A stretch of DNA of 64,000 bases, from contig NZ_BBYG01000010.1 in NCBI RefSeq assembly GCF_001184025.1, positions 434,001 to 498,000 of the forward strand, written 5' to 3'. Positions 33,317-41,567 of this stretch are shown in pieces. Made by a program: the position numbers and the translations under genes. The notes under the pieces are model-generated. The model worked only from the letters and a program-made list of their open reading frames with translations. It made no database searches and was not told the DNA's origin. This DNA is from Streptomyces maremycinicus. GTDB taxonomy: Bacteria > Actinomycetota > Actinomycetes > Streptomycetales > Streptomycetaceae. How positions within the stretch are numbered: position 1 is the first letter of the stretch; each line of letters starts with the position of its first letter.

Positions 33317-34570
33317 TCAGGAGGAGCGCCGCCCGAATCCCGTCCGCTTCCGCCACAGCTCGTCCTGCACGCCCAGGCGCTCGCGCAGCCGGGACAGCCG
33401 TGGCATCCGGACCCGCTGGTCCCGGCTGTTGCGGTCCAGTTCCTCCAGGAGCCGACGGGTGCGGTGCTCGGTGTCCAGCTCGTCGATGATGCGGGTGGCC
33501 TCGGTCAGCAGCGCGCCGTGCAGCTGCCACTGGCGGGCGTCGTGCTGGAGCTGCTCCAGCAGCAACTGGGCGAGTTTGTCGCGGGTGGCCGCGGCCTGCC
33601 GCAGCTCGGCGGTGAGCCGCTCCTCGGCCGCGTCCGCGTTGAGGCTGACACTCGTGGTCACCAGCACCGCGAAGCTGACCACCGCGTCGGCGATCTCGGA
33701 CAGCAGCCGCTCCACCACCTCGCCGGTCCCGGCCGGGAACAGCGGCTGCGGCTCGCGCTCCTTGGCGAGATCGGTGAGGGTCCGGGCGAGCACCCGCAGG
33801 ACGACCGTGCAGATCTCCAGCGTGTCCAGACCGGTGCGCAGCACCACCCGGTGCAGCAGCCCCTCCCGCACGCGCGGATTGAACCGGAGGCTGTCCTCGG
33901 CCTGCCGCAGCGCCGCGTCCACCTCGACGATGTCGTGGTCCAGCCGGCGCGCCTCGTGCAGCCGGGCCGCCGCCTGTTCCACCGCGGTCCGGCCGGCGGC
34001 CTCCTCGCCGATGCGGAGCATCAGCCGGCGCAGCCGACGGGCCAGCCCGTCGATCGACTCGCCCGCCTCCTCCACCCACACCGGTGGCGGCAGCAGCAGA
34101 TTGCAGCTCAGCCCGACGAACGCGCCGATCAGCGTCTCGACCACCCGCGCCCACGCCGTGTCCCCGACCGTGGTCACGCCCAGCACCAGCATGGCGCTGA
34201 TCGCCACTTCGGGGACGTACTCGTCGACCCGCACCAGATGCCCCACCCCCAGCGAGGCGACGATCAGCAGTGCGAGGCTCCACCAGGTCAGACCGACCAG
34301 GAGGCTGAAGGCGATGGCCACGAGCACACCGGCGACCACCGCGTTCACCCGGCGGATCCCGTTGGTGAGCGTCGCGTACAGGGTGACCTGGACGACGAGC
34401 AGAGCGGTGAGCGGTGCGGTGAGGGGCAGCGCCTCGGGGCTCAGGCGCAGGGCGATGACATAGGCGATCGTCGCCGCGGTGGCGGACCGCAGTGCCTGGA
34501 CGACGACGGGTTCCCGGTGGCGCTGTACCAATCGCACGAGCGGTGCCGCTCGTTCACGTACTTCTTGCAT
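33317..34570 (-). CDS. FUSC/aromatic-acid-exporter family membrane protein
   Basis: A 417-residue inner-membrane protein. The first ~150 residues hold about six hydrophobic segments (ATAATIAYVIALRL, ALLVVQVTLYATL, NAVVAGVLVAIAFSLLVGL, and similar) typical of FUSC/ArAE transporters. The C-terminal ~250 residues are a cytoplasmic helical domain rich in Glu, Arg and Leu, probably coiled coil (LDHDIVEVDAALRQAEDSLR). Substrates of such proteins in actinomycetes are unknown. No strong ribosome binding site is visible before the ATG at 34570. Confidence 0.87.
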   Translation of the reverse strand: MQEVRERAAPLVRLVQRHREPVVVQALRSATAATIAYVIALRLSPEALPLTAPLTALLVVQVTLYATLTNGIRRVNAVVAGVLVAIAFSLLVGLTWWSLALLIVASLGVGHLVRVDEYVPEVAISAMLVLGVTTVGDTAWARVVETLIGAFVGLSCNLLLPPPVWVEEAGESIDGLARRLRRLMLRIGEEAAGRTAVEQAAARLHEARRLDHDIVEVDAALRQAEDSLRFNPRVREGLLHRVVLRTGLDTLEICTVVLRVLARTLTDLAKEREPQPLFPAGTGEVVERLLSEIADAVVSFAVLVTTSVSLNADAAEERLTAELRQAAATRDKLAQLLLEQLQHDARQWQLHGALLTEATRIIDELDTEHRTRRLLEELDRNSRDQRVRMPRLSRLRERLGVQDELWRKRTGFGRRSS

Positions 34571-34750
34571 CGACAGTCCAGTTCCCCTTCCCCCGCGGCC
34601 TCGAACGTCTCTTCATCACCTCGCGACACGCGGAGTACGACAGGATGGGTCGATCGGCCCTATTGCGGACCGTATCTGTCCGCGAGCGAGCCTAGGTTGT
34701 TCCCATGAGCCGGGGAAGTGACCGGGCGGGCGGAACGGAGGGGGATCTCC

Positions 34751-35434
34751 ATGGCGGACGAGGCAGCCGGGGCGGAAGCGGCGGGCACGGCGGACGGGGC
34801 CGTCGGGGCCGACGGGAGCGTCAGGGCCGTCGGGGCCGACAGGGTGGGTGCGCCGGACATCGAGGTCCTCGCGGGCGCGCACGCCTACCTGCGGGAAGTG
34901 GTCGCGGCGGTCGGCGACGAGCAGTGGGGCGCGGCGACGCCGTGCGACGGGTGGACGGTACGCCAGGTGCTCAACCACGCCCGTATCGACCAGCAGGGCT
35001 ACGGCCTCGCCCTCACCGGCGGCCGACCCGACAGCGACCCGTTCCACCCGGCCGACGCGCTGGACGGCGACCCGGCGGCCGAGCTGGCGAAGGTACTGGA
35101 CGCGGTGGCCGGGGCGTACGCCGGGCTGCCCGCGGACACGGAGGAGGTGCCGACGCCGCTGGGCCCGCTGCCGCTGTCCCTCGCCGTCGGCGCCGCCGCG
35201 ATGGACGCCGCCGTGCACGCCTGGGACATCGCCGTGGCCACCGGCCAGGACCGTCCCCTGCCGGCCGGGACGGCCGCGGGGATCGCACCGGCGGCGGAAC
35301 ACCTCGTGGACCACCTGCGCGACGCGTACCAGGTCTTCGCCCCGGCCCGGGAGACCCCGGACGCCCACGACCGGTCGGCGACGCTGCTGGCCTTCCTCGG
35401 CCGCGACCCGCACTGGTCCCCGCCCGCGACCTGA
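34751..35434 (+). CDS. TIGR03086-type DinB/mycothiol-dependent maleylpyruvate isomerase-like protein
   Basis: A 227-residue DinB-fold protein. After a ~30-residue Ala/Gly-rich lead, it shows TPCDGWTVRQVLNHA (metal-binding His region) and AVHAWDIAVATGQ (second His set), the signature of the TIGR03086 subgroup of the mycothiol-dependent isomerase/DinB family. GGAGGGGG precedes the ATG at 34751. Such proteins are putative mycothiol S-transferases or isomerases; the substrate is unknown. Confidence 0.87.
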   Translation: MADEAAGAEAAGTADGAVGADGSVRAVGADRVGAPDIEVLAGAHAYLREVVAAVGDEQWGAATPCDGWTVRQVLNHARIDQQGYGLALTGGRPDSDPFHPADALDGDPAAELAKVLDAVAGAYAGLPADTEEVPTPLGPLPLSLAVGAAAMDAAVHAWDIAVATGQDRPLPAGTAAGIAPAAEHLVDHLRDAYQVFAPARETPDAHDRSATLLAFLGRDPHWSPPAT

Positions 35435-35759
35435 GGGGAGACGGCGGCACGCGCGCGGCCCGTGGCCCTTCGCCCGGCCTCCGCGCCGCCCGCCGACGCG
35501 TCCGTCGTGGAGCCCGTCTCGGCCCGGGAGTCCGCACCGGGGCCGCCGTCGGCTCGCCGTACCGCTCCCCGGCTTCCGGGGGCGGTTTCGCGGACGGCGC
35601 CGGGCGGCGGGGAGGGGTTCCGTACCCTGTACCGGGACCGTACGTCCGGCGCCGACGACACGGCCGCCGAGACGTGGCCGGCGGGGCGGATCGCGGAGGG
35701 CCGGCACGCGGACAGGACGTCCGCGCGGCCGGGTGACCGGCGGGAGGGAACGGGGCGGG
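35435..35759. other. Intergenic spacer, no gene recognised
   Basis: The 325 bases between the DinB-like gene and the kinase gene are extremely GC-rich and have no supported start/ribosome-site pair. I see nothing definite in it beyond TACCGGGACCGTACG-like short symmetries near 35628-35645. Confidence 0.5.
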
Positions 35760-36722
35760 ATGACGGATTCCTGGGCACGTGCGCGGAGCGTCCTGGAGAC
35801 GGCGGGCCTCCCGCCCGGCCTGCTGGCCCACGTGGGGCCGCTCGGCGGCGGCACGTACAACACCGTGGAGGAGCTCCGCCTGACGGACGGCGGCCACTAC
35901 GTGCTGAAGGTCGCCCCCACGGCGCCGGGCCTGAGCCACGAGATCCGACTGCTGTCCGCGGAGGCCGAGTTCTGCCGCGGGGCGGCCCGGGCCGAAGTGC
36001 CGGCGCCGCGGGCCGTGGCCCTCGACGAACAGTGGCTGCTGATGACGGTGTGCCCGGGAGCCCCCTGGGACGGCTGCCTCGATCCCTGCGAACAGGCCGG
36101 ACTGCGCGCCGAGTTGGGCGCTCTCATGGCCCGGCTGCACCGGGTCGCCGGGCCCGGCTTCGGTTACCCTTCCGGCGCCTTGGGGCCGCTCGCCGCCGAC
36201 TGGCGCACGGCGTTCACGGCGATGTTCGACGCCGTCCTCGCCGATGCCCGCCGCTACGGAGCCTGGCTGCCCCGCCCCGTCGACGAGGTGGCCGCCGTCG
36301 CCCGGGGCGCGTACGACGCCCTCGACGAGGTGACCGTCGCTCGTCTCGTCCACTTCGACCTGTGGCCCGGCAACATCCTGGTCGACCGGAGCGGCGGGAC
36401 GCCCCGGATCGGCGGCCTCATCGACGGCGAGCGCATGTTCTGGGGCGACCCGCTCGCGGACTTCGTCTCGACCGCCCTGCTCGGGGACATCGAGAGGGAC
36501 GCGCCCTTCCTGGAGGGTTATCGCGGCGCCGGAGGGCACGCCGTGTTCGACGGGTCCGCCCGGCCGCGTCTCGCCCTGTACCGGGCCTACCTCTACCTGA
36601 TCATGCTCGTCGAGACGGTCCCGCGGGCGTACGGCGCGGAGCACGACCGCTGGCTGCGCGAGGCGGTCGCCCCGGAGCTGCTGGCGGCACTGGACGGGAT
36701 CGCCTCGGCGGACGTCTCTTAG
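35760..36722 (+). CDS. APH-fold phosphotransferase (aminoglycoside/choline kinase-like)
   Basis: A 320-residue kinase-like protein. A Gly-rich loop LGGGTYNTVEELRL and LKVAPT Lys occupy the N-lobe; the catalytic Brenner motif is VHFDLWPGNILVD (about residues 200-212) and the metal motif is LIDGERMFWGDPLADF. The motifs are intact, so it should be an active small-molecule kinase, but the substrate cannot be told from the sequence. GGGAGGGA precedes the ATG. Its stop codon lies inside the inverted repeat in front of the ROK gene. Confidence 0.87.
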   Translation: MTDSWARARSVLETAGLPPGLLAHVGPLGGGTYNTVEELRLTDGGHYVLKVAPTAPGLSHEIRLLSAEAEFCRGAARAEVPAPRAVALDEQWLLMTVCPGAPWDGCLDPCEQAGLRAELGALMARLHRVAGPGFGYPSGALGPLAADWRTAFTAMFDAVLADARRYGAWLPRPVDEVAAVARGAYDALDEVTVARLVHFDLWPGNILVDRSGGTPRIGGLIDGERMFWGDPLADFVSTALLGDIERDAPFLEGYRGAGGHAVFDGSARPRLALYRAYLYLIMLVETVPRAYGAEHDRWLREAVAPELLAALDGIASADVS

Positions 36723-36740
36723 CTCACATCGTGAACTAAG
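36718..36740. promoter_or_regulatory. Near-perfect inverted repeat before the ROK regulator
   Basis: CTTAGCTCAC (36718-36727), ATC, GTGAACTAAG (36731-36740): 10-base arms with one mismatch. It overlaps the end of the kinase gene and lies 74 bases before the ROK start. TTAG-type arms are typical of ROK (XylR/NagC-like) operators, so autoregulation is likely. Confidence 0.6.
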
Positions 36741-36813
36741 GGTTGGAGGAAAGTCGCGTGGCGCCGCGCGCAAGGGTATGTTGCAGGTCGGGCAGGGTGC
36801 GAAGGGGAGCGAC

Positions 36814-38106
36814 ATGACGGGGCGGAACGGGCGCACGGTACGCGACCTGAGGCGGGCCAACCGTACGGCCGTGCTCAAGCGGCTCTACTTCGACGGCCCC
36901 CTCAGCCGCTTCGAACTCGGCCCGAGCACCGGTCTGAGCTCCGGCTCGGTCAGCAATGTCGTCGCCGACCTGGTCGCCGACGGACTGGTCGAGGAGGCCG
37001 GCAGCGTCGACTCCGACGGCGGTCGCCCCCGCATCCTGCTGCGGGTCGTCCCCGCCAGCGGGCACATGATCGGCGTGGACGTCGGCGAGACCCGGGTGCG
37101 GATCGAGCTGTTCGACCTGACCCTCACCGAACTCGCCCGGGTGGAAAGGCCGTTGGAGCAGCGACGGTACGAGGTCGACGGAATCGTCGGACACATCCGG
37201 GACGGCGTCGCCGAGGTCCTCGAAGCCGCCGGCATCGCCCCGGAACAGCTGCTCGGGGTCGGTATCGGTGTCCCCGGCATCATCGAGCACACCCCGGAAC
37301 GGGGCGCCGTCGTGCACGGCCAGACGATCGGCTGGGACGCCGTCCCGCTGGAGGCGCTGCTGCGCGAGGGCTCCCTGCTGCCGGAGAGCGTGCCGTACTT
37401 CATCGACAACGGCGCCAAGACCCTCGGCCAGGCCGAGATGTGGTTCGGCGGCGGACGCGGTGCGCACAACGCGGTCGTCGTCCTGTTCGGCTCGGGTGTG
37501 GGCGCCTGTCTCGTCACGCCCGAGGTGGAGCACGGCCGTGCCGTCGAGTGGGGGCATCTGACCGTACGGGTGCGGGGCCGTCGCTGCCGGTGCGGCGCCC
37601 TCGGCTGCCTGGAGGCGTACGCGGGTGCCGAGGCCCTGCTGGAACGCTGGCGCGAGCACGGGGGCCGGCCGCCGCAGGGCGCGGACGAGGAGAGCGCGCT
37701 GACGGCCATGCTGGGCGCCGCCTATCCCCAGGACGGCGCGCGGGTCCCCGACCCCGTGGCGCTCGAGGTGCTGGAGGAGACTGCCGAGTATCTGGGCGCG
37801 GGCCTCTCCGACCTGATCAACCTCTTCCAGCCCGAACGCATCCTCATCGGCGGCTGGGCCGGACTCCAGCTCGGCGCCCGCTTCCTGCCCGCCGTCCGCC
37901 GCCACGCGACCGCGTACGCGTTGCGCCACCCCGCGCAGAAGGTCACCGTCGAGCTGGGGCGGCTCGGCCCCGACGCGGTCACCGTCGGCGCGGCGATCCT
38001 CCCGCTCGCCGACTTCTTCGCCCGTGGCGGCCGACGCCCCGAGCCCGTCCCCGTCGGCCCGGCCCCCGCCTGGCGCACCGTCCTGGAGGACCGCGCACCG
38101 CGCTGA
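36814..38106 (+). CDS. ROK-family transcriptional regulator
   Basis: A 430-residue ROK regulator. Residues about 10-65 are a winged helix (LKRLYFDGPLSRFELGPSTG, SSGSVSNVVADLV), and residues about 80-400 form the sugar-kinase-like domain with the zinc motif CRCGALGCLEAYAG and GVGIGVPGIIEH. It probably represses a sugar uptake or catabolic system elsewhere; no ABC transporter is adjacent. GGGGAG precedes the ATG at 36814. The C-terminal ~25 residues are Pro-rich. Confidence 0.92.
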   Translation: MTGRNGRTVRDLRRANRTAVLKRLYFDGPLSRFELGPSTGLSSGSVSNVVADLVADGLVEEAGSVDSDGGRPRILLRVVPASGHMIGVDVGETRVRIELFDLTLTELARVERPLEQRRYEVDGIVGHIRDGVAEVLEAAGIAPEQLLGVGIGVPGIIEHTPERGAVVHGQTIGWDAVPLEALLREGSLLPESVPYFIDNGAKTLGQAEMWFGGGRGAHNAVVVLFGSGVGACLVTPEVEHGRAVEWGHLTVRVRGRRCRCGALGCLEAYAGAEALLERWREHGGRPPQGADEESALTAMLGAAYPQDGARVPDPVALEVLEETAEYLGAGLSDLINLFQPERILIGGWAGLQLGARFLPAVRRHATAYALRHPAQKVTVELGRLGPDAVTVGAAILPLADFFARGGRRPEPVPVGPAPAWRTVLEDRAPR

Positions 38107-38256
38107 CCCCTCGCCGCCGCCCGCTGCCCCCGGCCCACCCGACCGGCCCCGCCGCGTTTCGTCGATCTCCGGGGAGGTACTCGCCTGCTCGGCCGGGCGA
38201 TCGGCGCCCGGCGACGTCGTGCGCGCCCGGCGCCGCGACGGTGAAGGGAGGACGTC

Positions 38257-38547
38257 GTGGCCGTGCAGCGCCCCGAGAGCCCCGGTGGGAACGGCACACC
38301 CATCCCACGCGACCTGCCGGACCAGCAGGCCGACGGGGGAGAGGACCCCTGGGACATCGGCGACCCCGAGCAAGCCGCCGACGCCGGCGGATCGAGCGGA
38401 TCCGGTGAGGCGGGGGAGTCCGGAGAGGACGGGGAGAGCGCTCCCGACGTTCCCGACACCGACGAGGCGGGTACCGGCCGGCAGGGCGCGGCGCAAGCGG
38501 GCCGCGGCCAGAGCGACCACCCCGTGCCCGACGAGCCGTCCGCCTGA
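38257..38547 (+). CDS. Acidic, disordered small hypothetical protein
   Basis: A 96-residue protein, MAVQRPESPGGNGTPIPRD at the start, dominated by Gly, Ser, Asp and Glu with no predicted hydrophobic core. It begins at GTG 38257 with a strong AAGGGAGG 6 bases upstream, which is the main reason to believe it is real. It directly precedes the nrfD pseudogene (10-base gap), so it may be the surviving first gene of an operon whose second gene decayed. Function unknown. Confidence 0.7.
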   Translation: MAVQRPESPGGNGTPIPRDLPDQQADGGEDPWDIGDPEQAADAGGSSGSGEAGESGEDGESAPDVPDTDEAGTGRQGAAQAGRGQSDHPVPDEPSA

Positions 38548-38557
38548 GGAGCGCCTC

Positions 38558-39251
38558 ATGGGTACGGTCGGCAACCCCTCGTCCCCCGGGCCGGGTTCGG
38601 CTCCTGCCACGGCCGTCCGGCCGTCGAGGCACCCTCGTCTGCGGCCGCCCTCGCCCACGACCTGGGCCGCCCCGACCGCTTCGTGAACATGCTGCCCGTG
38701 TCCAAGCCGGCCTCGCCGATGAGCGGGGGCTCGTGGCGGCCGTCGGTCTGCGGCCGGCGGCGGGCGCGGTCGCCTTCGCCGCGCTGAGAGGCCGGTTGCC
38801 GCGACTCGGGGGCGCGGCAACCGGGACCGCCGCGGTCCCGGGCCCGCCGGTCGCCACCCGCACCGGGGTGCGGGCGGCGGACACCGCCGTACCCGCCTGA
38901 CACGGCGCCCACCGGGATCTGCCCTGAGTGTTCGCGGTGTCGGCCACGGTCACGGCCTCGGGTATGGCCCTGGTGGTCGCCCGGCCCACGAGAACACGCC
39001 CGCGCGCCGTGCCGCCGCCCTGGCCGCGCCCGCCGACGCGGCGCCGCCGTCACCTGCGGGCTGTACGCGGCGCCGCCGTCACTTGCGGCCCTCTCCTGGC
39101 CGGCCCCGCCTGCACCCGCTTCGGGGTGTTCACGGCCGGGATCGCCTCGGCCCGGGACCTGAAGTACACCGTGGTCCCGCGACGCGAGCGGCAACGGCGA
39201 CAGGGGCGGCGACACCCCGTCGAAGGCGGGCGGCCCGGCGGAACGGCCTGA
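38558..39251 (+). pseudogene. Decayed nrfD/polysulfide-reductase-type membrane anchor gene
   Basis: GAGGAGCGCC and an ATG (38558) survive, but the NrfD-like reading frame is broken. In frame from 38560 one reads HDLGRPDRFVNMLPVSKP and SPMSGGSW, which is the conserved middle of actinobacterial NrfD proteins; the preceding ~50-residue membrane segment appears deleted. A frameshift near 38743 moves the match to the frame GLRPAAGAVAFAALRGRLPR, which then has TGA codons at 38898 and 38925 (the first where the family has Trp). The C-terminus FGVFTAGIASARDLKYTVV and the stop at 39249-39251 are recognisable. It would have been a quinol-interacting membrane subunit of a molybdo-oxidoreductase. No intact partner is nearby. 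Confidence 0.85.
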
Positions 39252-39360
39252 CCGGCCCGGCGCCCGACGGCTGACGGCCGCCCGACGGCCGACGGTCGGG
39301 CCCACCGGCCTTCCCGGCCACGGTGGGCGGCCCGGTCGGGCGGGCGCGGGCGCCATGTGC

Positions 39361-40389
39361 TCAGCCCACCTTGCGCCCCCGCATCGGCTCCGTGGCCTCG
39401 CCCTCGCCGGCCCGCAGGCCCAGCAGGAACTCCTCCAGCACCTCCGGCGCCGTGTGCTGCGGATGCCAGCCCAGCTCGACCCGGGCCCGCGTGCAGTCCA
39501 TCAGGGGGAGCCTGAGCACGGCGTCGAAGAGGTGCGGCGAGGCCGGGAGCAGGCGCAGGCCCCAGGCCGCGGCGATCGCCGAACGGGCCGCCGTCCGGGG
39601 CAGGCGCACCGGGCGCGCGCCGAACATCTTGCCCAGCAGTTCCGCGTCGAGAGCCGGCTCGGCGGCCAGGTTGAAGGGGCCGCGCACCTCGGTACGCAGC
39701 GCCAGCCGGTACGCCACGGCGGCGTCGTCGGTGTGCAGCGCCTGCACGCGCAGACCCCGGACGTCCGGCAGGAAGGGCAGCCGCTCGGGGCGGGCGACCG
39801 GGCCGGGCAGGAACCGGCCGCCGAAGATGCGCCGCTGCTCGCTCGCCGATTCCCGCTTGAACAGGAACGCCGGCCGCATCCGCACGACCCGGGTCCGGGG
39901 ATGGTCGCGCTCGAAGGTGTCCAGGGTGCGCTCCAGGTAGGCCTTCTCCCGGCAGTAGGCGGCGTCCGGCCAGCCGTGCGTCGGCCAGGACTCGTCCACC
40001 GCGTGCTCCTTCGGCCCCGGCGAGTACGCGCCCACCGAGGACGCGTGCACCAGGACGGGCACCTGCGCGGCGGCCACCGCCTCGAAGACCCGGATGCTGC
40101 CCAGGACGTTCGTCCGCCAGGTCGCCGCCGGATCGTGGGTGGGCTGGAACGCCCAGGCCAGATGGATGACCGCGTCCGCGCCGGCGAAGGCCGCAGCGAG
40201 ACCGGCCTGCTCCGAGGCAAGGTCGACGGCCGTCCACTCGGTCTTGCGCGGCGACAGGTCCGGGATCCGCCGGGCCAGGCCGCGTACCGAGGCGACGTCC
40301 GGGTCCTCCGACAGCAGCCGCACCACGCTCGTGCCGACATTGCCGGTGGCGCCCGTGACGACCACGTTGCTGCCCGTTGCGCTGCTCAC
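39361..40389 (-). CDS. NAD-dependent epimerase/dehydratase (extended SDR)
   Basis: A 342-residue extended short-chain dehydrogenase. The nucleotide loop is VVVTGATGNVGTSVVRLL (residues about 9-26), with a HLAWAFQPTHDP segment and the catalytic Tyr-Lys at YCREKAYLE. It starts at GTG 40389 with AGAGGAG upstream. Substrate could be a nucleotide sugar, dihydroflavonol-type ketone or steroid; the sequence does not decide. Transcribed alone on the minus strand. Confidence 0.88.
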   Translation of the reverse strand: MSSATGSNVVVTGATGNVGTSVVRLLSEDPDVASVRGLARRIPDLSPRKTEWTAVDLASEQAGLAAAFAGADAVIHLAWAFQPTHDPAATWRTNVLGSIRVFEAVAAAQVPVLVHASSVGAYSPGPKEHAVDESWPTHGWPDAAYCREKAYLERTLDTFERDHPRTRVVRMRPAFLFKRESASEQRRIFGGRFLPGPVARPERLPFLPDVRGLRVQALHTDDAAVAYRLALRTEVRGPFNLAAEPALDAELLGKMFGARPVRLPRTAARSAIAAAWGLRLLPASPHLFDAVLRLPLMDCTRARVELGWHPQHTAPEVLEEFLLGLRAGEGEATEPMRGRKVG

Positions 40390-40603
40390 CGTCGGCTCCT
40401 CTCGCCGGTCCTCGCAGGGACCCGCCGAGTACCCGGCCCCGCCCGGCGCACGCGGGACGTCCCCGACCCGCCGCCCTGGGCCGGGAAGTCGCCGCGCGAG
40501 GGCGTTCCCGCCGGTCAGGCCGGCCGACAGGGCCCTGGGCGAAGCCGAGTGCTCCGGGTCGAGCGGCCCGGCCGCCGGGCAGGGGCGTCGCGGACAGGGG
40601 AAA

Positions 40604-40636
40604 GCCCCGACCGGACGGGGGAATCACGGTCGGGGC
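40604..40636 (-). terminator. Intrinsic terminator-like hairpin
   Basis: GCCCCGACC (40604-40612) and GGTCGGGGC (40628-40636) pair perfectly with a 15-base loop. Read on the minus strand it is followed by TTTCCCC, so it terminates transcripts coming from the HAD gene direction. Confidence 0.65.
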
Positions 40637-40814
40637 GGTCTGAAGGTGTGGGCGCGGACGGCGGTCGCCTCTCGGCGAAAGGCTCCACAGGGCTTCAGCC
40701 GGACGATCGTCCCTGTGGGCAAAAGGTGAGGCCCGGGGACACTGTCCCGTCCGCACCCACGAATGGTTCAACGGCGAACCTCCTGGGCGTGTTCCCGGGC
40801 CGGCGGCCACGAGC

Positions 40815-40830
40815 GGTGACGTGTGTCACC
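40815..40830. promoter_or_regulatory. GGTGAC-GTGT-GTCACC palindrome, Crp-like
   Basis: A perfect 6-4-6 inverted repeat. Its inner GTGACGTGTGTCAC fits the Streptomyces Crp consensus GTG-N6-GNCAC. It lies downstream of the HAD gene and at the head of the structured region, not in front of any recognised gene. Confidence 0.45.
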
Positions 40831-40875
40831 CCTTCCGGGTGCCGCCCTCCGCGAGGTCACGCGCGACGGCGTCCC

Positions 40876-41532
40876 TCAGGCCAGCGGGCTGTCCGACAGC
40901 GACGCCAGGAGCTCGGCGGGATCGGCGTACACCGCTTCCGCCCCCGCCTCCAGCAGGTCGGCGCGGGGGATGCCACCGCACAGGACGCCCACGCAGCGCA
41001 CCCCGGCGCGGCGGCCGGCCCGCATGTCCCACACGGTGTCGCCGACGAACACCGCTCGCTCGGCGGGCGCCCCGACCAGCTCCAGGGCGTGCTCCACGGG
41101 TTCCGGAGCGGGCTTGCCCTCCTCGACGTCGTCCGAGCTCGCGGTCGCGGCGATGACGTCGTCGGCGTCGATGGCACGGCGCAGGGCGGACAGCTCCTCC
41201 CCGCTCGCGGAGGTGGCGAGCACGACCGTCCAGCCGTCGTCGTGCAGCCTGCGCAGCAGCGGACCCGCGTCCCGAAGCGTCGGGAGCCGGTCGAAGTACT
41301 GCCCGTAGAGGGCCTTGTGGGCGGCGCTGATCCCGGCGTCCTGGTCCTTGTCGCGGTCGTCGCCGAGCAGGTGGGCGACGAGATCGCCGGACCCCAGCCC
41401 GACCGCCCGGTGCACGGCGTGCATCGGGACCCGGTGGCCCGCCTGCCGGAAGGCCTCCCACCAGGTGGTGACATGGAGGTGGTTGGTGTCGACCAGGGTG
41501 CCGTCGACGTCGAACACGGCAGCGCGTGTCAT
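40876..41532 (-). CDS. HAD-family hydrolase (phosphoglycolate phosphatase-like)
   Basis: A 218-residue subfamily I HAD phosphatase. Motif I is AAVFDVDGTLVDTNHL, motif II VVLATSAS, motif III Lys in VEEGKPAP, and motif IV FVGDTVWDM. A helical cap domain sits between motifs I and II. The ATG at 41532 has AAAGGA upstream and starts 35 bases after the PHP gene's stop, so the two are likely co-transcribed. Substrate not determined; phosphoglycolate or a sugar phosphate is typical. Confidence 0.9.
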   Translation of the reverse strand: MTRAAVFDVDGTLVDTNHLHVTTWWEAFRQAGHRVPMHAVHRAVGLGSGDLVAHLLGDDRDKDQDAGISAAHKALYGQYFDRLPTLRDAGPLLRRLHDDGWTVVLATSASGEELSALRRAIDADDVIAATASSDDVEEGKPAPEPVEHALELVGAPAERAVFVGDTVWDMRAGRRAGVRCVGVLCGGIPRADLLEAGAEAVYADPAELLASLSDSPLA

Positions 41533-41567
41533 CGGGGTCCTTTCGCTCGAGATCTCCGGGTGCCACC

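Larger units (their letters stand above)
40390..40875. other. Structured 486-base intergenic region, possible RNA on the minus strand
   Basis: No protein gene is convincing. From right to left on the minus strand it holds a perfect GGTGAC-ACAC-GTCACC palindrome (40830-40815), AGGAGG near 40791-40786, an 8-base hairpin CCACAGGG/CCCTGTGG (40718-40711 with 40692-40685, 18-base loop containing GACGATCGTC), and a 9-base terminator-like hairpin ending in TTTCCCC (40636-40601). The order promoter-like palindrome, stem, terminator suggests a short transcript of about 180 bases. Confidence 0.5.

Noticed and set aside
35760..36722. Aminoglycoside resistance gene
   Set aside because: Only the general APH-fold motifs are present; no subclass signature of known resistance enzymes and no resistance context, so called only as a phosphotransferase.
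38898..38927. TGA codons in the nrfD-like frame as possible selenocysteine
   Set aside because: The first replaces a Trp position rather than Cys, no SECIS-like hairpin follows, and the same gene has frameshifts and a deletion. Decay is the simpler reading.
40640..40785. TTG-started minus-strand peptide behind AGGAGG
   Set aside because: It contains many A- or T-ending codons, unlike every genuine gene here, and passes through the terminator hairpin. Kept as an RNA candidate instead.
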